A program made the translations under genes and the position numbers. Source: Timema cristinae (lineage: Eukaryota > Arthropoda > Insecta > Phasmatodea > Timematidae). From it: DNA of 64,000 nucleotides. Shown here in pieces: positions 1-13,069 of the stretch. The notes under the pieces were generated by a model. It searched no databases, was not told the origin of the DNA, and saw only the letters and a list, made by a program, of their open reading frames with translations. How positions within the stretch are numbered: the first letter of the stretch is position 1; each line of letters starts with the position of its first letter. The stretch is taken from contig JBCFYV010009882.1 of NCBI GenBank assembly GCA_039000515.1, positions 48,249,639 to 48,313,638 of the forward strand, written 5' to 3'.

Positions 1-109
1 TACATGTATTATTTTGTGTAAATATTGTATTTATTAGTTTTATTTATTTAAGTGTCAATATTTCTATTATGAACAAGATTAATTTTATGGAGCTATTTTT
101 TTGTCTTAA

Positions 110-486
110 GGTGGGGATGTAGGGGACGCGAAAAGGTAATTTTTTGCAGTTTTTATAGCAACAGTTTTTTTGGTCGAAATAAATAAAATATTGTTTTAAT
201 AGAAACAGAATATTTAATTTTCTCCACATGGTGATTTTGATAGTTCCCGAATATCTGTCAATGATGTCCTGAATTTAATTACAACTTTTTTCTTAATTTA
301 ATTTTTTTTTAGATTATTTGTAGCCGCTATGTTCATGACAGATATTCAACAAATATTGAAATCCTCATGCGAATAAAATTAAACTCTTTGTCTCTATTGA
401 AGCAATATTTTATTTATTTAGGCCAGTAAAAGTTTTAATATAAAAATTGAACACCGGCCTTTTCTCGCGTCCCCTAAATCCCCACC
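110..486. mobile_element. TTAA-flanked MITE (piggyBac-like)
   Basis: The two ends are inverted copies: GGTGGGGATGTAGGGGACGC on the left and its complement ending ...CCCCTAAATCCCCACC on the right. Each is bordered outside by TTAA (106-109 and 487-490), the duplication made by piggyBac-type transposases. The 377-bp interior is AT-rich and has no coding capacity; the small reading frame crossing its left end is a shadow. Confidence 0.8.
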
Positions 487-490
487 TTAA

Positions 491-1640
491 ATGTCGTGTT
501 TGAGTTAGTTAATTAATTGCCAAGGTGTTGTGATTGTAGAGCTTTTGTGTTTTAATGTTCCACTTTATATTAACACAATCTAAGAAACTATCTCTTATTT
601 ATCTTTTTTTAAGCTCTTTACGTTTCAAGATAAAAAGAGAAATGTGACAATTGGTTCTGTTTGTTTCTTCTTAACATTTGGACAAAATCGTATATTTCGA
701 CTAAAATCGAAATAAACATAGGCACCCAAGTGGGACAAAATATTTTGATTTCGATCTAACTTTAGTCTATTATTTTGGGGGCAGGGATGTCCAAAGTAAA
801 AACTCTTTTAGTCACTTATGGTGCTTTAACTCTAATACCAACGTTGAAATTATACTTATCAAAATTAGTATGGATTTATTTGGGCCACTGTTCAATATAG
901 TAAATATTATTAAATTTGTCCATAATATTTTTAAATATAAAATACCAGTGTAACCGCCGGTACTCCAGCAATCGAGCCCCTACCTCTTTGATAAAAGTCA
1001 GGCCAACAGACATGAAACTACTATGATGGTTTGGGAGGATTTTCTTAAAACTGTAAATACAATAAGCTGGAACTCGTACTCCCCAACCCCTCTTATAACA
1101 AGTGTTTGTGTTCGTGCCTGCGTTTATTATCTAATTGCCTGGTTTATTAGTCCCTCCCTCTCCTCAACCTCTAAAACCCACTACGGGCTGGATATACTTT
1201 TAACTAAATGAATGATGAAAATGAAAGTAAACATAAACAACACTGTAAGGGACTGTCTGCTTGCTATAGTAACATGACACTTCTAAGGAAACCAAAGTTG
1301 AAACACTAGCGTTCGAAGCGGTCACTCGACAAAACTAAAATGATTGAGACTCAGTGGAAAAACAACCCAAAAAAAACTTTACTGAATATTTTAACCTTTG
1401 ATTTCTTCTCTATAGTATAGCCTACATTTCTCTATGGTGTTATTGAAAAATTTATTCAATACATAAAATTCCTTACCTCTATTTACATTAATTCATTTCC
1501 AAAGTTAATCTTAATATAATTGCACATAAAATTACCTAAATTCTAAATTGAAACGTATATCATAGTGTTAAAAAGAACAAAATAAAATACTATTTAATGT
1601 TGGTAATTAAACCCAGGTCCTTTAGTTGCCAGCGGTTCTT
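491..1640. other. AT-rich DNA without recognised features
   Basis: I see no conserved coding, repeat or RNA signal. A 62-codon plus-strand frame near 1023-1211 has no recognisable motif. Confidence 0.5.
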
Positions 1641-1661
1641 CTTGATTTCCTAATCTTCTTT

Positions 1662-2271
1662 TTATATTTTTTCAGCCACGTCTGCGTCTATGTTGTACGG
1701 CTTTAATAATTTTGCATTAATAGTTTCGACCAGTCTGTCCATCGCTTGGCAGTGTATTACATAGGCATTTTCATGTTTTATACTAACAACTCTGCCAGGT
1801 CCGTAATATAATAAGTGGAGTTTTGATATCTCTCTATCAATCACTGACGACAGCTTGTGCATTCTTATCAGTACCAACTGTCCGACCTCATATTTTGAAC
1901 CCGTCGGGAATTTCTTACGTTTGCAGATTCACTGTTGGGCAATTCTCTCTTCCCTTTTTCGAGCTTGGGAAAATTTGGCACCTTGTGATAGCTCTCGTCA
2001 ATCATGAAACACCAATAGTTCTTCTAACATTCGTGGTGGGCGCTGTCCAAACATCAACGCGTATGGTGTGAAATCAGTGGTGGAATGGGGGGTATAGTTG
2101 ATGCAGTCTTCAATTTTGGTGACATGTGCGGGCCATCCCATGACTCGTGGTTCATGTGACAATATAGCCTCAACATTCGGCCAGTAAATGTAGGTATTCT
2201 TGCTTTGCTCTCTTCGAATTGTGCGTCCAAATGCATAATATTCCATGTGTGTTCTTCTCTCTGTGTCCATG
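1662..2271 (-). pseudogene. Ty3/gypsy integrase C-terminal relic
   Basis: Two frames read on the minus strand as the end of a Ty3/gypsy Pol. The first (about 2270 to 1998) has INYTPHSTTDF...LMFGQRPPR, the typical end of the integrase core. The second (1877 to 1662) has VGQLVLIR...SKLHLLYYGPGRV and ends near AKLLKPYN, the C-terminal integrase module with its L-L-Y-x-G-P signature. A frame break with in-frame stops separates them. Gag, protease and LTRs are not seen nearby. Its upstream side is cut at 2272 by an (AAT)n run belonging to a different element. This is a dead retrotransposon copy. Confidence 0.75.
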
Positions 2272-2301
2272 TAATAATAATAATAATAATAATAATAATA
2301 T
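2272..2301. repeat. (AAT)n microsatellite
   Basis: About ten AAT/ATA units. On the minus strand it directly follows the stop of the coding remnant at 2307-2640, so it looks like that element's 3' tail. Confidence 0.85.
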
Positions 2302-2306
2302 ATTTA

Positions 2307-2640
2307 TTCACTGTGGGTGGTATACAGTATCCATAAGCTCCTTGTTCGCACTCCCCCAGCTTCTAATTGCGTCACACATATGGGCAGTTCCGTGATCTCT
2401 TGTCTAGAATGTTTATAATCTTGTTCTATTGCACACCAAAGTTCTAAGCCGGCCTGGAACCAGCTCAGAGTAACTTCGGGATATGTTCATTTAAATATCT
2501 CGGGGGTGTTTACGGGGAAAGAACCTAACGGTCCCATACAGACTCGAAACTCGTCAGGTTCACTCAGAAGACGGTAACATGAAAGTTTTCGGAGTTTAGA
2601 AAGGCCTTGGAGGTGGTTCCAGGGCTATCTCGGTGTAACA
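2307..2640 (-). pseudogene. 3' coding remnant of an unidentified retroelement
   Basis: This GC-richer block reads on the minus strand as about 105 codons with one internal TGA: CYRLLSEPDEFRVCMGPLG, then WFQAGLELWCAIEQDYK, then TELPICVTQLEAGGVRTRS and a stop. A (TAT)n tail follows at once. Coding end plus short tandem tail is the layout of a non-LTR retrotransposon. I do not recognise the family. Confidence 0.4.
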
Positions 2641-3636
2641 TAGCTCTAAGATACTCCTCTTCCTTTATTATAGCTTTGAGCCTATTTAAATGGTTTTCAT
2701 GAAAGCATATTTTAATAAACAATAAAATGTGTAACATTCACTACATTTATGCCTTCAAACTTTAATAAAACCCTAATTAAGGCATTAGCTGTACAAAAGA
2801 TAATCTGAATCACAAAACTGTGATAGTCTGGCAGCCAGGAAAGTCACAACTTGACAACTAAAAACACTAAACAGTAAATAAAACATTGGCTGACAAATGC
2901 TGCCTGCCACTTTAAGCATTGCTGGCTGAGTGAAATTTCCCTACTGGGCAGCTATTGTTCCATTATAATTTGTTTCCATACATACGTTAACATACACTCA
3001 CTGGCCATGTCTCTGCCTACTGACAACGGCACTGCTAGACTACTTGATTAGCTAAGCTTTCTACAATATACTATAGAAGGAATCTCCTTTCAATGTTTGA
3101 TGCGGTTTGAAGTTGGGATTTTTTTGAAGATTAGGGATCAACAGTTGATATCGTTTAAATTTGTCTGTACAAGTCTGTGTTTCAGGACTTTCGTAAGAGA
3201 AGGTACTGGGGTACAGAGTAATCCTTGAATTTCTCATTTCATGGTCTTGAAACTCACAAAAATTCCCAACTTTTAAACTTTTAAACAACCCCCTCACCAC
3301 ACCACAGTCCGACACCCCTGTTTATTAATTTCTTACATACTTGTCTTTGTGAAACCAGCCATCATTAGTGTGCAGATGACTTCCAAATATATGGCCTCTG
3401 TTTTTACTGACACAGCTATTAAATAAGTCCATGTCACTAATTAAAACTAATATTAATGCAGTGCATGGATGGTAACTGATAATAGCATTTAACAATAATA
3501 TGATTCCTTTGCTCTTTGTTGTTAAAATCTGAGCGACTACAAATTATAGCTTTGACTTGGCTCAACCAAGTTTCTAATAACTGTAAAAAAGTTTTTGCGT
3601 CTTTGTACCTAAGGAAGCTAATTTTCTTACACCTTA

Positions 3637-3790
3637 TAAGTAGTCTGAAGGGTGTCTATCTTCTGAAATACAAGCTCTGGCTTCAACTCTCGGCATGTCT
3701 GAATGATATATCATTGGTGAAATTGGGGCTTCCAATTTCACAGTGATGAATTAACATCCAATGACCGGGTGTAATGTTTGTTCTTAAATA
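3637..3790 (+). mobile_element. SINE family 2, degenerate copy
   Basis: Shares with the copies at 13070 and 41578 the run ATATATCATTGGTGAAAT, then ...CACAGTGATGAATTAAC and a CCGGG...TGTTTGTTCTTAA block. The tRNA-like head is worn (GTCTATCTTCTGA...CTGGCTTCAACTCTCG) and the far 3' part is missing. Confidence 0.65.
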
Positions 3791-4735
3791 AAGTTAACTT
3801 GAGAAATGTTCAGAAAGTGCACATTTAAAACCCCTGCCTCAAGGAGATATGACTTTAATCCTAGCTTTAAAATTAAGGGAAGTTATCTAACTAGGCCTAA
3901 GATTTAAAATTCTAAATTAAAAAAAAAAAAGTATTTGGATCAAAATAACTGTTTGAAGATTGTTTTATATACTAAATAACAGTGTGTAGTTATTTTTTCT
4001 AAATAAAATAAAAATCTAAGGGGTAAACTGTTAACTGATTTTTGAAACTTTTATTCTTAACTTAAATATATTAATTTGTTCAAATAAAATTTAATAACCA
4101 ATATAAAAATCTTAAGGAACTACCTCTTTTGTGTTCATTTTGAATGGATTTGAATACACTTGGTACTGGGCCAAAATTATGTACCTACCTGCAGAAAATG
4201 GGTAATTTTAGGGATTAAAAAAAATTCTCCACAGCCACACATTGGGTTTTAAAAGTTCAAAGATCAGTTTGGAGCTGTATTATTCTTTATTATGAATAAT
4301 TTTAATCTCGTATGATATCTTGTAAAGTGATCTTATTAGGGTTTTTATTAAAAGTAGGGTAAAAGGCAAAAACAAGTCTAATAAAAATAATAAAGTTTTA
4401 CAATCATTTGAAAAAGTAGATCTACGTGATAGGTGTCATTGTATATAATAAAATATGCATATAGGCTCATAATGAATAAACCAAAATTTTAAATTCTACC
4501 TGATTTGTAAATAAATTTACTGTAAAATTATATTTGACTAACTATAGGCCAACCAGCGAGATATCACAATGCATCATAGTCTATACATTAAGACATTAAG
4601 GTAGCTTATATGTAAAGAGTTTATCATTCAAACACATATTATTCATAATATAAGAGGCATTTAGGCCCTATAATATAAAATATTATTTTCATGTCGACGT
4701 TTGTGAGATAGGCCTACTATAACATAGCGTTCATG
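3791..4735. other. AT-rich DNA without recognised features
   Basis: No coding or repeat signal was recognised; one A12 run near 3920. Confidence 0.5.
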
Positions 4736-4739
4736 TTCG

Positions 4740-5125
4740 TAAACAGCATTGGATTATATATTTTATCACTAATTCCACCAATTCTTCTATTGCATCATCA
4801 TGGTCATCTATATCATGAGCTAAATTAACTATTTCTGCTATTACATTATCAAATCAACCTTTTCTCCTGGCAGTTAAATATGCAGCACAAACACAAGAAT
4901 CAGAAGTGCATGCTATTCTAAGCTCTAAGAATCACTGAACTCGAGCTACTTGGAGGGTAAAATGCAGGGTTGTTCTAGCTATAAAAATTCTACTCAGATG
5001 TGCAGTGAAATGCCATCTATGATCACAACTCGAAACAAACAGTCCAAGGAATGCAGTCCTAACCAAACATGTAGAAAACACGGGATTGGCGAATTTCATA
5101 AGAGCGGCCACCCGTAAATTCAATG
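4740..5125 (-). pseudogene. possible PIF/Harbinger nuclease relic
   Basis: On the minus strand, one frame reads ...TAFLGLFVSSCDHRWHFTA and RTTLHFTLQVARV, and after frame breaks reaches AEIVNLAHDIDDHDDAIEEL. This order resembles the last part of Harbinger nucleases (FGLLKxRWRCL...LHYTPxxA...HN, then an acidic tail). Several breaks are needed to read it that way and no inverted ends were found, so this is a weak call. Confidence 0.3.
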
Positions 5126-5939
5126 ATCATGGTGTCAAGAGTGTTAATGTGGATTTGTATTACATGACATTTACATGGAACATAACTTCAGTATAAGGGT
5201 TACCTATATTTGATAACAAATTACTATGCCAATGCGTTGTGTTAGTTGTAGCAATTTATTTTCATGGCATGTAATGTCACAAAATATTCCACATGGACTT
5301 GTTAATTTAAGATCTGCAGGACCAAATTATATATTAAATAAAATTAATAAAGGTATTTTCTCTTCAACCCCAACCAAAATTGAATCTTAGATACATAACT
5401 GCTTATTAAATAACTATCTTCAAATATTTAAATTTAATTTTTAAGAATTTAAATAAAATTAAACAATGTGACACGACAAAGCAAACAAGAATTCCAGCTT
5501 TCCGCTTGATTACATACCAGTCATTGAGCTTGGAGCAAAAACAAGCCGAATAATTCAGAGTTAAAGGAGCAAGGTTCAAGTAAGGAAGTAATTAGAGAGC
5601 CACAGAGACGAGCGCATTACTGAAATCAACTTTCACTGGCCATCTCATTAGAATGTCAGCAACAACTATTATGTTTAGAGAGGGTTTAATGTATGATTGT
5701 TTGGGACTGGTAGAACATAAAAGAACCTTAAAACACCTCATCTCATCCCACTAAACTGAGACGACTTATAGATAAAAAGACCCTCAGTTTGTTTCCATGA
5801 GTGAGATACATGTTCCTTGTAAAAACTATACCCTGTACAAATCATCCTACTAGTCTATAAAAGTGAAATTTTGCCTGTGTTTTTGTTGCTCAATCATGCC
5901 CAAACGACTGCATTTTTTTAAAGTACTACATCTAACTAA

Positions 5940-6172
5940 CTTAGAAGGTTATATACGCATGTGTACTAATTACGCTAATGATTTAAGGATGAGTAAGGTT
6001 GAATTTAGAGAGTGTATCCACATTTGCATGGAGGTAGAGAGGAAAATCTTTTAGGAAAATCCACCCCCCAGTACACCCGACTGCGATTTTAACTTGACCT
6101 CCCTGTCATCGGCAGTCTATAATATTACGAGAGTGACGACTTAGACCATGCAGCCATCAAAGCACCAATGTA
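5940..6172 (-). mobile_element. SINE family 3, copy 1
   Basis: Matches 47550-47752 in the same orientation over its whole length. On the minus strand it opens with a tRNA-like head: box A-like TGGCTGCATGGTCTAAG, then a degenerate box B near 6085-6100, then a shared body containing TTTTCCTAAA and CTAAATTCAACCTT. The tRNA region is more decayed than in copy 2. Confidence 0.7.
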
Positions 6173-8093
6173 TTGAATGTGTTTAAATTTCACGTTTATA
6201 TAGCATGGACACCCAGTTAACGCAAAGGCTTCTGTCTTAAAACACATTATCAATCATTGTATTTTCCTAATGAATGTAAAATTAATATTTTTCTTTCTGA
6301 CTTTATCATAAAAACTGCAATCCAAAGATCAATTACAGAATAATTTCAATCGTAAATCCAAGGAGAAACTATATTTTGTTTTGTATTAACATTAGTAGGC
6401 AAATCATGTTTCTTATATAAATAAAATTTACACATATGTAACATTCAACATATTTATTTGATTTGATTTTACATTTACATGGATACATATTCAAAAAAAG
6501 AAAAGTTCTCCCATTAAAATGAAGCATTAATTTCAAAGAAAACAAGGAAATAATCAAATAAAGTCTTATGTACATTTGTGTGATAGCAATTTAACTTCAA
6601 AACTAAGAAACTTTGCCAAAGAACTTAAGGAAGCCTGAAAATGTGCACTTTGACATATTTTTAATATATTTTTATCTATATTGAGACCCTAGTGGCATGG
6701 ATAGCTTAGTTACCAGTATAGGTTACTTCAAAATCCAAAAATTTGATTTTCTGTAATCTCATCATATAAAACCTAAGAGTGTGAAATTGAGGCTTATTAT
6801 TTATATACGTTTGTGAGCTTAATACCATCAACCGCTTGATCATTACTTTAGTTAACACTAAAACCAAGAAAAATAGCTTTCATTTGGCATAGATGTGAAC
6901 ATAATGGGGTGTGCATCTCAAATTTATTTTCTTTACCATTACATTATATTGGTAATTTGATGCCTTCAATCATGTGATATGTGGATAATTCAAAGACCAG
7001 AAAACATAAAAAAGGAATAGCTTAGCATATGTAAGCCCTAATCAGGGAAACTTGAGAATGTCAAACAGGCACTTTTTTTTAAAATTTCTACATATATTAC
7101 TAGCCTTACACCTTAGATTGTATTACTACTGGAAAAAAAAAAAAAAAAAAGAATCAAACTCAAACAGAGTGTGCTTCCCTTCTAGATTTTCTTTTACTAT
7201 TAAATATACATTGCTCATCTCTGGGGTTAGTGGACTCATTTGTAGTGAGCATCCAGCGACAATTAACCTATTAAATTTAATATAGTATAAATACATTTTA
7301 ATCTGTGTTAAAAATTTTGTTTATAATGAACCCTCAATGTCGATTTTATTGAACCTAATAACTAAAATGTCATTCTAACATTGTAAATCTTTGAAAACCA
7401 AATTTGATTAGTGTTTGAACTTTGGTACAGAAACAGTTTATTCAATTCCTGAGTTCTTATTTCGGTAGTACATAGAGCACTTAAAATTGTGCAATGAAAG
7501 AGGTGTAGGAGGATTTTAAGACTGATCTAAGGATTATTAAATGTAAATGTGAAATAGAGTGTGGAAAAAATGCACACACATGAAAAAGATATATAGAAAA
7601 TATGAATTAAAACATTATACAGCAAGTAAGGGCATAAGCCCATTAATTATATCTTAATTAATACATCTCAATAACATGTATTCTGTTTTTGATATTTGTT
7701 TTGTTTATTTCTAGCCCTATCACTTAAAGTTAAGTTAGAAACACATTTCAGTTTGAGTGAAATTCTGACATGAGAACCAAATATCTAGGTCTATAGTGGT
7801 TCAAAATAGTTGGAGTTGATTGAATATTGAGATCTTGACACTTAAAACCTGGGTTCAATACCCTAGATATCAACTACTTGGAAGTGTAGCTTTAAACTGA
7901 ATTAGAAAATAAATTTTAATATTAAATAGGTAGTTATCTTTGGCGTGTGCAACTTAGACTATCTTTTTTAATATCCATAGTGTGCCTGACACATTATACA
8001 TTGTTATTACCTATTTGGGTGGCTAGAGAACATAAAAGCATTAAAAGTGGAAACTTGATACAAGGTATTAACCATGTCCTTTGGGAAACCTTA
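6173..8093. other. AT-rich DNA; one weak tRNA-like trace
   Basis: No genes seen. At about 7840-7862 the string CTGGGTTCAATACCCT resembles a box B and may be a very old SINE head. An A18 run is at 7133-7150. Confidence 0.4.
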
Positions 8094-8101
8094 GTTTTGT
8101 T

Positions 8102-8555
8102 CAGTGTTACCAACGACCATATAAGTGTTGTAGCTAGATTAGTACCAAAAAGTTGCTAGATTGTCACTAAAAGAAAAATTAAGTCATCAGATTTGTCGCC
8201 AAATAATGTATTATGCAACCGAGGCGTGGGTGAGCGGCGATTCCCCACTTGGACTGCATGTGAGCACATTTGCCATAAGTGAACTGAAGTAATCCACGGA
8301 TCGGAAAGATGTAATTGTGATTTGTGAATGAGATATATATAGTTTAAAGCTCTTCTGTAGACCGAAGCAATACATTATGCATTATTGCAGTGTGGTAGTT
8401 CAAAATCAAAATTCTACTGCATTAAAATTTAAACTAATTAACATGAACTTAACAGAAAAATAAGGAAATTCGCCAGTTGCTAGATTAGTTGCTAGGCACT
8501 AAAAATGAAAATTAGTTGTTTCAGACCCCTAAAAGTTGCTACATCGGCAGCACTG
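8102..8555. mobile_element. hAT-type MITE with 8-bp target duplication
   Basis: The ends are inverted: CAGTGTTACCAACG on the left and, read inward from the right, CAGTGCTGCCGATG. The flanks are GTTTTGTT (8094-8101) and GTTTTGCT (8556-8563), an 8-bp duplication with one mismatch, as made by hAT transposases. Subterminal AGTTGCTAGAT motifs occur at both ends. There is no coding content in its 454 bp. Confidence 0.8.
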
Positions 8556-9024
8556 GTTTTGCTACTACACATATTATGAGCCTGAAGTACTAAACAGTGT
8601 GATTGCTGGTGAGGAAGGATGCCAAAGAAGGTATCATGTAAATCTTAAACTTTGTATAACTATTTAAGTAATCTGGTGGATGTGTATCTCATGTTTTTTC
8701 CGCCTACAAATTCTACAAAAAATGAAATGGTTGTTCGTTTGTTGCTCAATCACCATACCAATTGGATAGAAAATTGGATCCAATAAATAGGGGTTCAAAA
8801 TGTCACAAACTATAAGAAAATAAAAACAACTTTAAGTTGTAGTAGAAAATTTAAATGTAGCATATAATTATTGCAAGGACCAATCTGTCTCTCTAACTAC
8901 CTATTATTTCATTTTTGCTCTTTCTCCCAATATGTTTTTGAATCAATATACATATGGTGTTTATATATGTTTTCACATATATTATGATTACACTTAGGCA
9001 AATAATGTATTTAACGTTTTATAT

Positions 9025-9614
9025 TAAAGATGTGCAAAACTCAAAAAAATCTCAAAAATTTAAGAAAAGAAATCTCGATCTCGTTTCAAAAGTTAAAAAT
9101 GAATTTCGAAAATTCTAGATATTAAAAAAATAAGCAAATAATGGCCCTAAGAAATTAAAAAACCAAATCAGGAATTTATTATTTCCAATAATAACGCAAT
9201 AACACGAAAATAGGTCACATCCCCCCCCCCCACCCCCAAACAGCCCTGCCTTCATTAAGAAATATTTTTGTTATAAATATTGTTTTTCAAAATCAAACTT
9301 TGACAATATAAGCTGTTACACTACACAATTAAATTATAAATGGTGTTCATTGTAACTACCCATCAGTATTTTATTAATTGAATCTAAAATGTGTACGAGT
9401 TATATCTCAAGTGTTTGTATGAACTAGAAGACAATCTAAAGCAAGCACTAGCTCAAATGATAAAAAGTAACTCTAATAAACTATATATTTTCTTTAGTAA
9501 ACATAATTTACATTTTTGTACTTTCAAAGGACGTTTTCTCATGTCTCAATACTTTTTTATATAACCTTCTCGAGATCATCTCCTATTGAAAAAAATTGAT
9601 TTCACACATCCCTA
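9025..9614. mobile_element. hAT-type MITE with perfect 8-bp duplication
   Basis: Left end TAAAGATGTGCAAAACTC and right end, read inward, TAGGGATGTGTGAAATC form imperfect inverted ends. TTTTATAT flanks both sides (9017-9024 and 9615-9622). The 590-bp interior is non-coding and includes a C-rich run at 9221-9236. Confidence 0.78.
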
Positions 9615-9624
9615 TTTTATATGC

Positions 9625-10990
9625 ATTGTGTTTGTTTGTGCACTCAGTTTGTGGGCTAATTTATACTTTGTTTCAAAGACTGTTTTAAAAATATATTGGT
9701 TTTTATCATATTTGGGTTGGGATTGTTAAGATTATCTTATTCAAGCACTTTGAAGCAATCTAGAAATTTAAAATTTTTCATAATGATAGGTCTTAAGAAA
9801 ATGCTCTTTGGAAAAGTCCAAAAAAACCAAAATTTAATATGGCTGCTTCAAAATATCTGATCGAAATAGGTCAAAAATGTTGAAAATGAATACATTATTT
9901 TTCTAAGCTTTAATTTTTATAGTAAATATATATAACTTTCTTTTATTTTAAACTTCAACAAGTTATTGATGCTGAGTCAAACCGATACATTTTTATTAGC
10001 ACCAATAGGCAAGAGTTTAAATATTAAGTATAGAGAAGAAAATAAATTTCAGCTCTTAGCACATGTTTAGATTATATCTATATTTTGACAATATGTTTTA
10101 GTCACTATACTTTTAATGTTTTGTAACACAATTTAAAGCTATAAAAGATCAATGATTAAACAGAATTTTTGGCATTTTCAATGTAGTTGATTTTATACAC
10201 TAGAAAAGGTTATTTTATAAATGGCTCATGCGAATAACAGGTACACCACCTAGTCTTATATAAATAAAACAAAAAGGTAGAGAAACGGAGTGCAGACCTA
10301 CCGCCCTATTTCTTTGATTCTAAGATACTTTTTTCCCTCCATTTAAACATATCTAAAAACAGGGTTTGTCTTAGAATCGCAGTTCTTTTTCGACCAATGA
10401 TGTTGATGGCTCAGAAGAATTAAGACTGATATTGATTCAGAAGGAAGTTATGAATAACATATCTAATGAAAAATAAGGTACTTTTGTTGTTAATAAACTC
10501 GATTCTATAGTAAAAATATTTCTTAGATAAGGTATTTCAGAGTTTTATTTTTATTTATTTTCTTTGAGTCAAAGCTTTTTTCTGTTGTTGGTACAATCAA
10601 TAGATTCTTAGAATCGAAGAAATATTGTATGTAGATTTATAGAAAAAAAACCTCTTTGGTCCAGCTTTTGATAATGTGTATGAACCTAAGACATAAAACC
10701 TAAGCAATTATAACTCAAATAAACGTTGAAAATCGATTCTTGCATATAGGTATTGAAACAGGTAAATTTAGCTTAGAATGTGCTCTAAAAATTCAGATAT
10801 CAAGGATCATACAGTGTCCTGGGTCATAGTGCAATTATGATTTTAAAGTAATTCTTGTAGCTTTTAGTTTTTTTGGTGATGGAGGTAATATTTTAAACTT
10901 CACAATATTATGTAAAAATTTAAATATCTTTGTCACTCTAGCCTAATTGGGGACTGATAAAAAAATGTAAGTGAGCTTAAGAAAAACAAT
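9625..10990. other. AT-rich DNA without recognised features
   Basis: No coding, RNA or repeat signal was recognised. Confidence 0.45.
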
Positions 10991-11004
10991 ATGATTTGGC
11001 ACAC

Positions 11005-11215
11005 AAATAATACTAATAATGGAAATGAGACAGCAACACAGCAAGGAACACCAAGAAAGAGATGGGAGGAGCAGATAACAGAAAGTGTGCAAGTAAGAGG
11101 AGAAGACTGGAACCATTAAATGAGGAAGAATGGTGGAAGAATAGAAGAAGACAAAGGCATTTTACTAAAACTGACCTGAACCCATTCTGTTAACATTTTA
11201 TGATGATGATGATGA
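11005..11215 (+). pseudogene. LINE 3' end with (TGA)n tail
   Basis: Reads TPRKRWEEQITESVQVRGED, then after a frame break EEEWWKNRRRQRHFTKTD...NPF and a stop, followed by a (GAT)5 tail. The same C-terminal block occurs at 35035-35150. This is the end of a non-LTR retrotransposon Pol (R-P-R-x-R-W and E-E-W-W motifs), 5' truncated, as usual for LINEs. Confidence 0.75.
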
Positions 11216-12890
11216 TTATGACTCAGTAAGCCTCAGTGTGGTGCTATACTTAATACAACTTAATACAAGACGACATATGTGAAACTGGCCCATTATTTTC
11301 GAGTTTAGGTAGGTGTTGTCTTGTATTTAGTATTGTACTGTTCAAGGTGAAGTAAGTATAAAACTGGCCCAAAGAGCGATTAGGTTTACTTAAAGCGGGT
11401 CACTCAACCAATATGTTGGAAGTTTGCGATGAGACACCATTTTTATAGCCTTTAAAATCTTATGGCAGACACATGTAGGTTTAACATCATGTAAAATTTG
11501 GCTTATACTTGACCATGATTTACAGATTAACAAAATTTGAGATGAACTACCCAACATTTTATTAAAAGTTACAACGATACAATTTATAACTGCTAGGGTG
11601 ACCCAATATCTTGGAGGGAATACAAAGTAGAATGTGTACAATGTTTAGTTAGATCTATGAGAAACCAATCATCAATTTTTTGACCCTGACTTTATTCATC
11701 TTTGAAAAAGTGCCAATATTCATGAAAATTCAAAAATTAGATAGACTTAATTAATTCTGTTGATTGCTTGAACCCACTAGTTTAGTTTTTCTTCATCACA
11801 TGGCTAGCTAGGAAAATTGTAAAATATTATATTTTTCCGGTGTTTCAATATTGATTTCAAAATCCTTCAAAACAAAACTCTTATTACTTACTTTAACACA
11901 TTTTACTTGAGTCATTGTTCTAAAATAAAAATAGTAAAAGAAGTTCATAAATGTTTTAAATATTTATAAACAACACCCAAGGTTGTGTTTGGGCAATCAC
12001 CTTCAATTATGCGTTTCAAGTTTCTAGTGTTACCAAAGTAATATGGTGGCCACTACTGTTATGCCAGTATATTTAATTCTCATGGCTTATTTTAATGTTA
12101 TGAAATATAATAGAAAAAGGGCAAGTTTAAATAAATGCTTCAGCATTCTTTTGGAAGCTAAGAGTGTACAGTGTAGGAAAGATTTTAAGTTCACATAGCC
12201 TTGATTTAAACACCACCAAATTCCCAAATCACTGGCAAAAGTGATATACACCGACTTTGTGTGTGTCAAAATTATTCAGAACTTTGAATAAAATATATTT
12301 ATTTAATATGTTATTTAAATTTACTAACATACTAATATAATGAATTAATTTCTACATATATATTAAATAAACAAAATATCATTTTACAGAAACACGGCCC
12401 ATATTTCATAGTATCACAATCTCCGGCATTATTATATACAATTACATTAATTTTATACATTAATTTTTTTCGGTTGACATATAAATAAAATAATCTATTT
12501 AATATATTATAGACAGTGCTTTGTACACCACTTTCCGTTGGCTCAGGAGGTCAATTTTTACCATGAATTTGTACATTAAACATTTAATATACATTTGATA
12601 TCCTCACATGGTATAAAAGGTGAGGTTTGGATAATTTTGAGTTCACAAAAAAAAATTGACTCTGCATAAGTAACCCTTACTTTATTAATACTGAGACCGG
12701 GTTCTGGGAGTAAAAACCAAATAATCAATTAACAAACTAACTCAAGAATGTGTATTTTCATCTTATCCGACTTGTCGAACTTGGTACTACCACCTATCTC
12801 ACAATCCTGTAATGCCAACTCAAACGCATCTAATACTAAGCAATATGTTAACTGTGTGTATTTTTAATATGCCAATTAATAATATATTTA
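11216..12890. other. AT-rich DNA without recognised features
   Basis: No coding, RNA or repeat signal was recognised; short frames here show no motif. Confidence 0.45.
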
Positions 12891-12897
12891 AAGCTTA

Positions 12898-13002
12898 CAC
12901 AACTTATTCAATTGTTTAAGGAGTCAATCTTGTACAACTTATTCAATTATTTAAGGAGTCAATCTTGTACAACTTATTCAAATATTTAAAGAGTCAAGCT
13001 TG
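12898..13002. repeat. 35-bp tandem triplet
   Basis: Three consecutive 35-bp units start ACAACTTATTCAA and end GTCAATCTTGT or GTCAAGCTTGT. Units differ at only a few bases, so the duplication is recent compared with the surrounding repeats. Confidence 0.9.
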
Positions 13003-13069
13003 TTCTTTTGCAATTATATATTTTGGAAAGCAGTCCATATAATTTATTCCTTTTATTTTATTTTATATC

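Noticed and set aside
950..1010. tRNA-like or SINE head near GCTCGATTGCTGG (minus strand)
   Set aside because: Only a weak box B-like string; no matching box A or second copy in the window.
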